NCBI GenBank assembly: GCA_964652195.1
Contig: CAZZBB010000010.1
Span: 47,032-111,031 of the forward strand
Direction: 5' to 3'
From: MSPOR6 sp964652195
GTDB lineage: Bacteria; Poribacteria; WGA-4E; WGA-3G
Length of the DNA stretch: 64,000 nt
The notes beneath the pieces are model-generated. The model had not been told where the DNA came from. It saw only the letters and a program-made list of their open reading frames with translations, and ran no database searches. The first letter of the stretch is position 1, and each line of letters opens with the position of its first letter. Shown in pieces: positions 27,723-36,489 of the stretch. Both the position numbers and the translations under genes were made by a program.

Positions 27723-29705
27723 TTAGGTGATGATATCACAAGGTGGAAGAGAATCTATAAAGTGTTTCCCGTAACGACGGGTTCGAATCCGTGAGTCCAA
27801 TATTACCACAATACCTTGATCGGTCTTTGTGCGAATAAGTCGTCCGAAACCTTGTTTGAGACGGAGTATGGCTTCAGGTAAACTGAAATCAAGGAAGTCA
27901 TTCCCACCTTGTTCCTTAATCTGTGAGACCCGTGCTTCCATCACAGGGTGTGTTGGCACTTCAAATGGTAGTTTCGTTATGACGACATTACTAAGTGCTT
28001 CCCCGCGTACATCAACCCCTTCCCAAAAACTTGATGTCCCAAATATGACCGAATCGGTATCTTCTCGAAAGGCTTGTAGCATATCTGTGCGTGAAAGTTC
28101 TCCACCCTGTTTAAAAACTTCTATTCCAATTTCTTCAAGTGAAGGAGCGACTTCTTCAAACACTTCGTCCATCATTTTGTAGCTTGTAAACAAAACAAAT
28201 GCTTTGCCGTGTGTCATTTTCAGGTAATGTTTGATTTCTTTGATTGCAGCGGGAATAAATGCTGCACTATTTGGATCCGGCATTTTTTGCGGGATATGGA
28301 TTTTTACCTGCTCTTGGAAATTGAAAGGTGAGTGTACGAGTAATTCTCTGCACTCTGTCATACCGATTCTTTTTTTAAAGTAGTCGAAATTCTGATTTGT
28401 TGAGAGTGTAGCACTTGTCATTATAACGCTTTCTTTAGCATCAAACAGGTTTTCGCGTAACATTCCACTTACGTTTACAGGAGTTGCATTAATCAGGACA
28501 CGTGGCGTCCGTCCTCGCGTTGATGTTTCAACCCAATAGATATAGTCGGGTTCAACCTGTCTAATCATCAAATCAAGTTCTTCACGAAGTCGTTTACACT
28601 GATTGTAATACGATGAAAGTTCCTGTTCCTCGTCATCTGAAACAGCATCATCATTCAATTTTTTGAGTATACTTTCAATACGGGAGAGTGGAATCTCTAA
28701 TGTGTTCCCCTTTTCAAAAACCTTGGATAGACTGTCTTGATCAATTCGCTTTGTTGTAGTATAGCCATTATCATCAGAAAAGTGCTCTAAAATCCCCTTA
28801 AAAAACTCGTTTGTTGATTCTCGCGCTTCCTCAACTTGATCCGTAAGTTCTGTTGATTCAAATCTTGAGGCTATACCAGTATTGTTTCTCGGATTGTGTA
28901 GAGAATCTAACAACCATTTGATTTGTGAGTTGCTAATTTCAAGGCTGCTATGTTTGGTTGCAGTGGCTTCCAAATGGTGTGCTTCATCAATAATGAGATA
29001 ATCGTAATGAGGTAGTATCCCAGCAGAAGGATCGGTCTGCCGGATTGCTAAGTCACTAAAAAGGAGGTGGTGGTTGACGATGAGTAGGTTTGCCTCTTGC
29101 ATCTCGTTCCGTGCGTTGAAGTAGAAACAAACATCGTAGGTAGGACATTTACGACCAAGACAATTGTCGCGATCAGATTTGACTTTCTCCCAGATATTGA
29201 TTTTAGGTTGTATTGGTAAGTCTGCTTGACTTCCATCCTCTGTTGTTTCGACCCACTGAACAATATCTTTTAACTGTTCTACCTCTTCCATTGTATCAAA
29301 GAGTCCACGTTCATAAGTCAGTAGGCTATTGAGTCGTCGTCGTGATAGGTAATTGCGCCGTCCTTTTGCCAGAACAGCCTTAAATTCACGTGGGAGTACT
29401 TCCTCCAAAAACGGGAGGTCTTTCGTGATAAGTTGTTCTTGTAGGCTAATAGTATTGGTTGAAACGACAACGGTTTGTTCTGTTTTCAGTGCCAAAGATA
29501 TAGCAGGTATTAGATAGGCGAAACTTTTTCCTACACCAGTTCCGGCTTCAACAATTAGATGTTCAGATGCTGCGAAGGCTAACGCGACAGCGTTTGCCAT
29601 ACTCAACTGTTCCTTGCGAAATTCATACCCTGGAAGATGGTCGGAGATAATACCTCCGGGACTAAAGATATCTTTTAGAGTCAGTGTTTTCGAGGATTGA
29701 GTCAT
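27723..29705 (-). CDS. dinG: DinG/XPD-family ATP-dependent DNA helicase
   Basis: 660 residues. Helicase motif I is EAGTGVGKS (about residue 53), motif II is YLIIDEAHHLEA, and the C-terminal helicase motifs SFWEGVDVRG and QGFGRLIRT are present. The cysteine set in DNCLGRKCPTYDVCF is consistent with a [4Fe-4S] cluster of the XPD/DinG type, although only three cysteines are close together. DinG unwinds DNA 5'-3' and helps resolve R-loops and replication conflicts. No strong ribosome binding site precedes ATG 29705. It converges with the lipoprotein gene at the shared terminator. Confidence 0.9.
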   Translation of the reverse strand: MTQSSKTLTLKDIFSPGGIISDHLPGYEFRKEQLSMANAVALAFAASEHLIVEAGTGVGKSFAYLIPAISLALKTEQTVVVSTNTISLQEQLITKDLPFLEEVLPREFKAVLAKGRRNYLSRRRLNSLLTYERGLFDTMEEVEQLKDIVQWVETTEDGSQADLPIQPKINIWEKVKSDRDNCLGRKCPTYDVCFYFNARNEMQEANLLIVNHHLLFSDLAIRQTDPSAGILPHYDYLIIDEAHHLEATATKHSSLEISNSQIKWLLDSLHNPRNNTGIASRFESTELTDQVEEARESTNEFFKGILEHFSDDNGYTTTKRIDQDSLSKVFEKGNTLEIPLSRIESILKKLNDDAVSDDEEQELSSYYNQCKRLREELDLMIRQVEPDYIYWVETSTRGRTPRVLINATPVNVSGMLRENLFDAKESVIMTSATLSTNQNFDYFKKRIGMTECRELLVHSPFNFQEQVKIHIPQKMPDPNSAAFIPAAIKEIKHYLKMTHGKAFVLFTSYKMMDEVFEEVAPSLEEIGIEVFKQGGELSRTDMLQAFREDTDSVIFGTSSFWEGVDVRGEALSNVVITKLPFEVPTHPVMEARVSQIKEQGGNDFLDFSLPEAILRLKQGFGRLIRTKTDQGIVVILDSRIRTRRYGKHFIDSLPPCDIIT

Positions 29706-29754
29706 GTGTGTTTGTGAGAGTTTGGAGAAATAAGAAGGGTGAATGTAAACTACT

Positions 29755-31095
29755 TTATTGGGATTTCTTTTCTAATTTCACCGTTAGTTTTTCTTCTCCG
29801 TAGTTGCTTTTAATATCAATTAAGATTTCTAAAGAATCTTGTTGTACCTGAAGTAATGCCTCAAGAGTCTGAACATCGGTCACCGGTTTCCCATTGATTG
29901 CATAGATAAGCGCACCGCGTGGTATCCTTGCCTTGAACCCAGGTGCGTTTTCCATAACACTTTCGACAATAACTCCACGATCTTTTTCCGTTAGGTAGGT
30001 ATATCTTTGAAAATCTTTTTTCTCTAACTTCCTTACCGATAACCCTAACATTTTCCATGATATGGAATTATCTTCTACAGGTAATCCAGCCATTTCTCGA
30101 GGCATTTCACCTATAATAACTTTTAATGTTTTTTCTTTTCCGTGCCGTAAGACTTTGATTATAGATTGTTTGCCAACTTGCGATTGCGCGACAAGCATCT
30201 GAAAATCAGGTGTTTTTTGTACCTTCTTACCATTATATTCAACGATAATGTCATATTGTTGCAATCCACCACGAAATGCTGGAGTATCGGAACGAACTTC
30301 GGTCACAAGGATACCTTTCAAAATCTCTTGCATTGTAATTCCAAGATAGCCGTGGATAATCTTGCCGTTTGCTATCAATTCTTTGCCGATAGAACGGACA
30401 AGGTTACTGGGAATTGCAAACCCGGCCCCTGCTCTTACTGGAGCGGGGGTGTTTTCTGATTTTTGGATCAATGCATTAATACCGATAACTTCACCATAGA
30501 TATTTAGCAGAGGACCACCACTACTGCCGGTGTGTATCCACGTATCCGTTTGGATGAAGTTTTGGTGTCGAACTACACGGAGACCTCCAAGTATTAAACG
30601 ACTTTTCCCACTGACAACGCCAGTTGTTACAGTATAAGCAAGATCAAAAGGATTCCCAATGGCGATAGCAAATTGCCCTACCTTAACCTTATCAGAATCA
30701 GCTAATGGTAATATTGGGAACTCTTCTTTCCTGTTAACCTTTAGTACGGCAATATCGGTGATAACATCTCCCCCGATTAATTTAGCATCAAGCAATTTAC
30801 CGTCTAACATTTTAATTCTTAGTTGGTCCGCTTCAACAATATTGTGATTATTTGTTAGAATGTAACCGTCTTTTTTAAAGAAAAATCCTGATCCTTGTTT
30901 AAATAGGTCTTTACTTTCATTTCTTGCAAGAACTCCGACAATAGCAGGTTTACTCTGTTCAGCAATATCAACAAACGCTTTTTCAATTGCACCTAATAGT
31001 TCCAAATTTGCTGTCTGTTTAGAACGGGAGATACATGAAGAGAATGTGATAACGGAAAAGAGTAGGATACAATAGCAGAGACTCTTTTTATTCAT
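29755..31095 (-). CDS. HtrA/Deg-like serine protease lipoprotein (copy 1)
   Basis: 446 residues from ATG 31095 (AGGA 6 bases upstream). A signal with possible lipobox (VITFSSC) puts the cysteine near residue 21. The trypsin-like S1C domain has His in ILTNNHNIVEAD, Asp in VITDIAVLKV and Ser in HTGSSGGPLLN. Two PDZ-like modules follow (YLGITMQEILKGILVTEV and, more divergent, about 340-440). It is a periplasmic protein-quality-control protease by family. It shares architecture with the neighbour at 31214-32545 (118 bp apart, same strand); the pair arose by duplication. Confidence 0.87.
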   Translation of the reverse strand: MNKKSLCYCILLFSVITFSSCISRSKQTANLELLGAIEKAFVDIAEQSKPAIVGVLARNESKDLFKQGSGFFFKKDGYILTNNHNIVEADQLRIKMLDGKLLDAKLIGGDVITDIAVLKVNRKEEFPILPLADSDKVKVGQFAIAIGNPFDLAYTVTTGVVSGKSRLILGGLRVVRHQNFIQTDTWIHTGSSGGPLLNIYGEVIGINALIQKSENTPAPVRAGAGFAIPSNLVRSIGKELIANGKIIHGYLGITMQEILKGILVTEVRSDTPAFRGGLQQYDIIVEYNGKKVQKTPDFQMLVAQSQVGKQSIIKVLRHGKEKTLKVIIGEMPREMAGLPVEDNSISWKMLGLSVRKLEKKDFQRYTYLTEKDRGVIVESVMENAPGFKARIPRGALIYAINGKPVTDVQTLEALLQVQQDSLEILIDIKSNYGEEKLTVKLEKKSQ

Positions 31096-31213
31096 AATAT
31101 TCCTATCAAACAATTTTAACATCAGTTTCCTGTAAAAGGTAAAACGATTATATCCTGCCTTTCGTATTACTTATCACTGTGTAGTGTGCCTTCCTGTGCT
31201 TATTAATTTTTTT

Positions 31214-32545
31214 TTAGTTGTTCCTATCCAATTTAATAGATACTTTTTCTGCCCCTTGAAGACTCTTGATATCAAGGGTAATATCTGTGATGTTTTTATT
31301 ATTTGTGAGATATGTTTCAAGACTGTTAGCGTCAACGATTTCTTGTTCATTTATAGCAATGATAAGAGCGTTCCGAGGAATCTTAGCCTTATATGCATGT
31401 GACAATCTTTTTATTTTTTCAACGATTACACCACGATCATCCTGATTCAGGTAGCTATATCTATGCTGTATCCCGTTTTCTAAATTTCGTACAGCTAACC
31501 CCAACGTTTTCCACGACGTAGATTTAATTTCAGCAGGACGTCCTACTAATTCAAGTGGCATTTCATCAATTGTCACATTGAGTGAAACTTCTTTATTTTC
31601 TCTTAATACTTTCAAGGCACATTGTTCACCAATCTCGTAATCGGCTATAATCAATCTAAATTCATTGAGTGATGGCACCTTATCATCGTTGAGTTCTACG
31701 ATAATATCATCCCGTTTTAAGCCTTCATTTGAGGGTGAATTTACAGTTTGAACTTTTGTTACTTTGATGCCTTTAGAAACATTGTGCATATCAGCATTAA
31801 TGTAGCCACGTATTATTCTTCCATCGGCAAGCAGTTTACGGGAAATAGTCTTAACAAGATCACTGTTAATTGCTAAAGAGGATCCTTCACCAGGATTTAA
31901 AGTCGTGATTCCAATAACTTTACCGTCAATATTGAGTAGTGGGCCACCACTGCTTCCGGGGTTGATCCAAGCATCCGTTTGGATATAATTATTATGATAT
32001 TGAAAGAGTTTTGATTTTGGGTGGTGGCACCGGTCCTTACCCCCTATGATTCCTGCGGTAACTGTCTGTCTATAACCTATAGGGTCGCCGATTGCGATAG
32101 CAAATTGTCCGACACGAACATTGTTTGAATCCCCGAGAGAGAGACTGGGGAATTCTTCATCTCGGTCAATTTTTATAACCGCTATGTCGGTGTTTGGATC
32201 CCCACCAACTAATGTTGCATCATACCTACTCCCATCGAACAATCTGACTGTGATTTTTTTTGCTCCACTTACGACATGTTCATTTGTTAGGATATGTCCG
32301 TCTTTCTTAAATATAAATCCAGATCCGCCGCTGGTTGAGGGTTTATCTTTTAATAGTTTGGATGAATGTTTTTCTACAGTTAGGCTGACAACAGCAGGTT
32401 TGCTCTGCTCTACAATTTTACTTATAGTGTTTTCAAAAGATCGCAAAATATCACTATCGTTGGTCTGGCTGGAAGGTGTTGCACACGAGAGAGTAATCAC
32501 TGAACATAGGAGTATAATAAAGTAGTTGACCGTTTTTCTTATCAT
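31214..32545 (-). CDS. HtrA/Deg-like serine protease lipoprotein (copy 2)
   Basis: 443 residues from ATG 32545, with GAGG 7 bases upstream; a longer upstream frame exists but has no ribosome binding site. The lipobox is VITLSC near residue 21. The catalytic residues are His in ILTNEHVVSGAK, Asp in NTDIAVIKI and Ser in NPGSSGGPLLN. Two PDZ-like regions follow. It diverges from copy 1 more in the PDZ parts than around the active site, which suggests different substrates. Both copies may be transcribed together. Confidence 0.87.
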   Translation of the reverse strand: MIRKTVNYFIILLCSVITLSCATPSSQTNDSDILRSFENTISKIVEQSKPAVVSLTVEKHSSKLLKDKPSTSGGSGFIFKKDGHILTNEHVVSGAKKITVRLFDGSRYDATLVGGDPNTDIAVIKIDRDEEFPSLSLGDSNNVRVGQFAIAIGDPIGYRQTVTAGIIGGKDRCHHPKSKLFQYHNNYIQTDAWINPGSSGGPLLNIDGKVIGITTLNPGEGSSLAINSDLVKTISRKLLADGRIIRGYINADMHNVSKGIKVTKVQTVNSPSNEGLKRDDIIVELNDDKVPSLNEFRLIIADYEIGEQCALKVLRENKEVSLNVTIDEMPLELVGRPAEIKSTSWKTLGLAVRNLENGIQHRYSYLNQDDRGVIVEKIKRLSHAYKAKIPRNALIIAINEQEIVDANSLETYLTNNKNITDITLDIKSLQGAEKVSIKLDRNN

Positions 32546-32892
32546 AAGATGCCTCATTGTTTTTTGAAAAGTGCTTTTTAACTTGTATATATTTGTTTGG
32601 TGTTCCATGTAATCATTATACATTTAAGTTGCTATTTTGTTGGTCTTCAAAAAAATAATAATGGTAAGTCTTAGTTAGCGATATAATTTGATTGTCAAAT
32701 TAGAAAGTGGCTTAGTTGTATTGCTCTCAACACATGTATCTTGGTATATTGAATTTTAACAAACTATAATTGGTGTTGTCAATGTATTTCTACCATGAGA
32801 CGCAGAGAGAAATCCGACACGCTTGGTTCATGTTGGTTTCGCGAACTCAACCCAATCTGCAAGATAAAATGATATTTCTGATGGGTCAAAAG

Positions 32893-32966
32893 GTATAAAA
32901 ATAGACATTTAATCCTAATATACAGACAGAAAATAACGTGTAAAAACAGACATTTAATCCTAAATA
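32893..32966. repeat. Direct repeat pair
   Basis: AGACATTTAATCCTAA preceded by TAAAAAT/TAAAAAC occurs twice with starts 46 bp apart. It may be a remnant of a tandem array. Confidence 0.55.
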
Positions 32967-33268
32967 CTCTGACAGTAGATTGTGTTGTTGTTGCATTTCG
33001 CTACACACCGAAAAGATGAATAAGTCACATTTTTTGTCACAAAGATTGAAATTGGTGTGAATTTTCCCTGTCAGCCCTGTCATAGACTGGCTTTACTTCA
33101 CTTTGAATTAACTTTATAAGAATTTCTAAATGTGTGATTTTGTCCTTTCTGATTTTCGCATTTCCAACCGTTATAAAGGTATGGTTTTTTGACGTATATA
33201 AGATTTCGCAATTAGGATCGTTTTTATAGATAGTCATTAGTTTTTAGTCTTTAGTTAAGGTGAAGCAT

Positions 33269-33304
33269 AGCAGATATAGCGTGAAAAGTCACGCTATATC
33301 TGCT
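33269..33304. terminator. Perfect 16-bp hairpin, probable terminator
   Basis: AGCAGATATAGCGTGA and its exact reverse complement are separated by a four-base loop (AAAG), followed by TTTGTA. No gene ends near it on the plus strand, so it may shield the tRNA promoter from upstream transcription or be a non-coding RNA hairpin. Confidence 0.6.
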
Positions 33305-33385
33305 TTTGTATGGAATATTAACAACTGTGATAAAAAACGCACAGAAAACCGAAAACTAAATAAACCTGCTAAAACATGAAAAAAG

Positions 33386-33414
33386 TTGACAATATCTCAG
33401 ATAAGGTGTATACT
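33386..33414 (+). promoter_or_regulatory. Sigma-70 promoter of the tRNA-Leu/tRNA-fMet unit
   Basis: TTGACA (33386-33391) and TATACT (33409-33414) are separated by 17 bases. The tRNA begins 16 bases later. Confidence 0.75.
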
Positions 33415-33429
33415 ATATATCGTTCTTTT

Positions 33430-33515
33430 GGTCGAGTGGTGGAATCGGTAGACACAATGGACTTAAAATCCATCGCCCCTAAACAGGCGTGAGGGTTCAA
33501 GTCCCTCCTCGACCA
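33430..33515 (+). tRNA. tRNA-Leu (anticodon TAA)
   Basis: 86 nt. The acceptor GGTCGAG pairs with CTCGACC. The anticodon stem ATGGA/TCCAT encloses CTTAAAA. There is a long class II variable arm and a T arm GAGGG/CCCTC around TTCAAGT. CCA is not encoded. It reads UUA. Confidence 0.95.
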
Positions 33516-33529
33516 TATTAACATCTTGC

Positions 33530-33603
<74 letters not shown>

Positions 33604-34142
33604 TTTCTTTTCTCTCTCCTACCCATAAATAAAATGAGAATTTGATTAGCAAAGGTAAGGTCTGACCTATTGTTAGGTTATGGCTTTGCCTTTGACCTAT
33701 TTATATTGATACCATTTCTAATGAATAGTTCTCTTAAATTCACATGTTATATTATATTCGGTGAATCTACGGTATGAATGCCATTACGGTATTCCACCAA
33801 ATCAACGCAGAATCCGCATTTGGAATTCGTCGGGTTCCAAACCGCTCCGAATATAATATAACATACGTATTTATGACACCTATTCATTGAGATAGGGTAT
33901 AACAACGTGGACAGGACATTCGATAACCTCACTTTACAATTTCTTTGATTACATATATGGTTAAAAGACAAAAGACAACTTGATCCTTTTTTTGCAAAAT
34001 GTAATCCTATATTAAAGTAAGGAGTAAGTTGTACGATATAGAGGGTTATCGTACAGTCTGTTAAAATCAATAGACGTGTAAAACCATCTTACTGTCTATC
34101 TCTAAAATTCTTAAAACTGTAGTAACACTATGGAGGTACAAC
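33604..34142. other. Intergenic region with an inverted-repeat element
   Basis: 539 bp. The main structure is the element with 18-bp inverted arms at 33744-33864. A lone MITE-type terminal sequence (ATACCATTTCT) ends at about 33719. No gene is supportable. Confidence 0.5.
33744..33864. repeat. 121-bp element with 18-bp perfect inverted ends
   Basis: ATGTTATATTATATTCGG at 33744-33761 is exactly complementary to 33847-33864. The interior has a fragment of the dispersed hairpin repeat (GGTATGAATGCCATTACGG) and no ORF. It looks like a non-autonomous palindromic element. Confidence 0.6.
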
Positions 34143-34820
34143 ATGGTACGCGACATCATAACCGATAAGTGGATACTTGGTAGTATATTGCTGCTAATTA
34201 TCTTTGCCTGTGTGTGTTATTTTTGGTACCAATACACCCTTGAACCGTATAGAGAACAAGCTGCTAAGACTGAAGAAGTTGATCGTAAATGGAAACTCAC
34301 CCAGAAAGCGAGGAGCACCAATGAGTCGCAACAGGCAGCCGATCAAACCCCTACGGATGGTACTGTGCCAACCGGAGAGAAATCGAGTTCACCGAAACAA
34401 TTACAAGTCGGTGACATGGTAGATGGGAGAATATACTTAGGAAAGGGACCTCCTTCACCAGAACTTCTTGCTGAGTTCGGGATTTTACCACCCTCTCAAG
34501 ATGAGATTATTTCTCCCTACGGGTTCGGACCCTATCCAGAATTACCGGAAGGATTCGGTCCAATTACCTGGCCACGGAAGAGTGCTAATTCAGAATTGAG
34601 GATTCGTGTTAAGATCAAACTTCTAAAGCAAGGGGTACCAGTCGAAGGTTCTATTATGGAAAACGGTTTGGTATACCCGATCTTAAAAGGTGTCCGTTAT
34701 GTCATCTGGGGTGAAACCTCCTATGGAAGACAATATTTGCGAAGGTCTCTGGGGCATCCCGATGATGGTGATTACATGCGGAAAATAAAAATGAGAAAAA
34801 GGCGCGCCGTGAGAGTATAA
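34143..34820 (+). CDS. Single-pass membrane protein of unknown function, probably frameshifted at its 3' end
   Basis: 225 residues from ATG 34143, with GGAGG 6 bases upstream. There is one N-terminal membrane helix (ILGSILLLIIFACVCYFWYQ), a coiled, charged region, and a proline/glycine-rich body (SPYGFGPYPELPEGFGP). No known family. After the A-run at 34787-34791 the other frame reads on in protein-like sequence (ESITAADFPGIKLVPFEEAG) to a TAA at 34906. One lost A would explain this; the ancestral protein was probably about 254 residues. The 0-frame tail MRKRRAVRV is likely spurious. Confidence 0.6.
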   Translation: MVRDIITDKWILGSILLLIIFACVCYFWYQYTLEPYREQAAKTEEVDRKWKLTQKARSTNESQQAADQTPTDGTVPTGEKSSSPKQLQVGDMVDGRIYLGKGPPSPELLAEFGILPPSQDEIISPYGFGPYPELPEGFGPITWPRKSANSELRIRVKIKLLKQGVPVEGSIMENGLVYPILKGVRYVIWGETSYGRQYLRRSLGHPDDGDYMRKIKMRKRRAVRV

Positions 34821-34979
34821 CTGCAGCCGATTTTCCCGGTATTAAACTTGTGCCTTTTGAAGAGGCTGGTATAGATCCCTATACCTTTCTTGATTTACCT
34901 AAATAAGGAGAAGAATTATGAAACGTCTTATTATTTTATTTGGAGAAATACTTAAGTCTTAAGAACGGATCAGAGGTAT

Positions 34980-35160
34980 TCACTTGTTGATGTTTGCTTC
35001 TACAAGAGTGAACGCTTCTTTAGGCCTTGCTGCAAAATAGCGGAATGCATAGACGCTTTCTGTATTCACAGAAGTACATATTAGGTTTATGGTTGCATTT
35101 CCTAATGCATAGCCACCTGAGGTATGTTGCCACACCGGACTTGAGACGCGTCCTCATCAA
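34980..35160 (-). pseudogene. Possible C-terminal gene remnant
   Basis: A minus-strand frame ending with TGA at 34980-34982 reads like real protein (GGYALGNATINL, TESVYAFRYFAARPKEAFTL) but has no start and is closed upstream by stops near 35160. The upstream sequence looks coding in another frame. I did not recognise the family. Confidence 0.3.
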
Positions 35161-35287
35161 AAAGCACATCCAGCGTGCAGAACGACAATTCTCTATTACC
35201 AATTCCCACGACGGAGCATTAGAATCCGTTTGGCTGACCTACACACAGCAGGTTTATTAGTTTTCTAAATTTCCATTACATTTTATC

Positions 35288-35323
35288 AATTACGTTAATG
35301 TTTCTAATTACGTTAATGTTTCT
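35288..35323. repeat. 18-bp tandem duplication
   Basis: AATTACGTTAATGTTTCT occurs twice head to tail between the remnant region and the oxidoreductase gene. Confidence 0.7.
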
Positions 35324-35384
35324 ATTTGTATCTAATACCATACTGCGGTATAATCTCTATCCTAACGCAGGTTTGAAATTAGGA

Positions 35385-36449
35385 TTAGTATAATATGCTT
35401 GTGTCATCGGATGCAAGGACGGGGTATGGACTTATATCGTAATTACCATCCAAGGAAATATCATCAACCAGAATTACCTTATCTGACAATGCGGATTGGT
35501 ACATTGCGAAAATAGTTTGGAGGATGTGTAGATTACTATGTCCGTCGGTAATTGGTTTTTCACCTGTTTGTAAGCACTTAATAAAGTGTACCATTGCGTT
35601 CCCAAAACCATCTGGGAACCAGGTTCCATCAATCTCAGGTTTGATTTCTCGTGGCTCTGGATCTGTGAGATGGATAGTCATATCAGCACTATTTCCATAG
35701 ATAGCACCTTTTGTACCTTGAATCCGAATTTCTTCATGAGGATGTTGAAGGTCATGACCAGTATTTGCGAGAAATGCCCAATTACATGAGAGTAAGCCTT
35801 TTACACCATTTTTGGATTTGAAGAGTGCTACAGAAATGGTCTCTCCTTCTTCAACGGAACGGTCGTGTCCATGTGCTTGGCAGTAAACACTTTCATAATC
35901 ACCGAACCATTTTTGGACGAGACTGATGTGGTGTACCTGCATTACAGGGATGATATGTTTGCCAGGGAAGGTCGTGAAGAACCCGTTGCAGGTAATAGAT
36001 ATATGGTAAATTTCACCAAGATGTTCCGTGTTAATATATGGTTCAATTGCAAGAAAACCCGGGGCAAAACAGGAATTTTGGTTTACCATAAGTTGTACTT
36101 TGTTCTTTTTACATATTTCCACCATTTCAACAGCCTGTGGCATTGTCATTGAAAACGGCTTTTGACAGAAAATATGCTTTCCTGTTTGTGCAGCAGCATT
36201 AACAATCGGAGATCGGATCCAAGGGTGGACAGCCAAGTCGATGATATCAACGTCGTTATCTGCAATTAGGTCAGCAATACGGGTATAACGTTTGTGGATG
36301 TGAAATCTATCACCTGCATTGTGTAGACGCTCTTCATCTTTATCACAAATTGCTTCAACCCGTAAACCTTTCCGTTGATATCCAAGTAGATGCGTTTGTC
36401 CTATCCCTAAGCCGATGAGTCCGATACCTGGGTCTATTAAGTCTGTCAT
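35385..36449 (-). CDS. Gfo/Idh/MocA family NAD(P)-dependent oxidoreductase
   Basis: 354 residues. The N-terminal Rossmann domain starts GIGLIGLGIGQTHLLGY and has VEAICDKDEERL after beta-2. The usual EKP motif is QKP here (GKHIFCQKPFSM). The C-terminal alpha/beta domain has the expected HHISLVQKWFG segment. These enzymes oxidise or reduce sugars, inositols or similar polyols; the substrate cannot be read from sequence. It sits 40 bp downstream of a paralogue (36490-37752), probably one operon for a sugar-like compound. Confidence 0.87.
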   Translation of the reverse strand: MTDLIDPGIGLIGLGIGQTHLLGYQRKGLRVEAICDKDEERLHNAGDRFHIHKRYTRIADLIADNDVDIIDLAVHPWIRSPIVNAAAQTGKHIFCQKPFSMTMPQAVEMVEICKKNKVQLMVNQNSCFAPGFLAIEPYINTEHLGEIYHISITCNGFFTTFPGKHIIPVMQVHHISLVQKWFGDYESVYCQAHGHDRSVEEGETISVALFKSKNGVKGLLSCNWAFLANTGHDLQHPHEEIRIQGTKGAIYGNSADMTIHLTDPEPREIKPEIDGTWFPDGFGNAMVHFIKCLQTGEKPITDGHSNLHILQTIFAMYQSALSDKVILVDDISLDGNYDISPYPVLASDDTSILY

Positions 36450-36489
36450 GTGATATATAATGAGCAGTGTAAGTTTGTAATATAGCTGC

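Larger units (their letters stand above)
32624..33385. other. AT-rich intergenic region without genes
   Basis: About 760 bp. It holds a roughly 28-bp direct repeat pair (32893-32920 and 32939-32966) and the strong hairpin at 33269-33304. The short frames here lack ribosome binding sites and consist partly of the repeats. Confidence 0.5.
34907..35384. other. Degenerate region with gene remnants and a tandem repeat
   Basis: 478 bp. ATG 34918 follows an AGGAG at a good distance but opens only 14 codons (MKRLIILFGEILKS), like a truncated signal-peptide gene. The minus strand at 34980-35160 holds a protein-like C-terminal remnant. A tandem 18-bp repeat lies at 35288-35323. Confidence 0.45.

Noticed and set aside
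32886..33083. 65-codon minus-strand frame
   Set aside because: It consists largely of the ATTTAATCCTAA direct repeats, with repeated FYT(L/F) runs, and has no ribosome binding site.
33747..34070. 107-codon minus-strand frame
   Set aside because: Spans the 18-bp inverted-repeat element and has no start signal.
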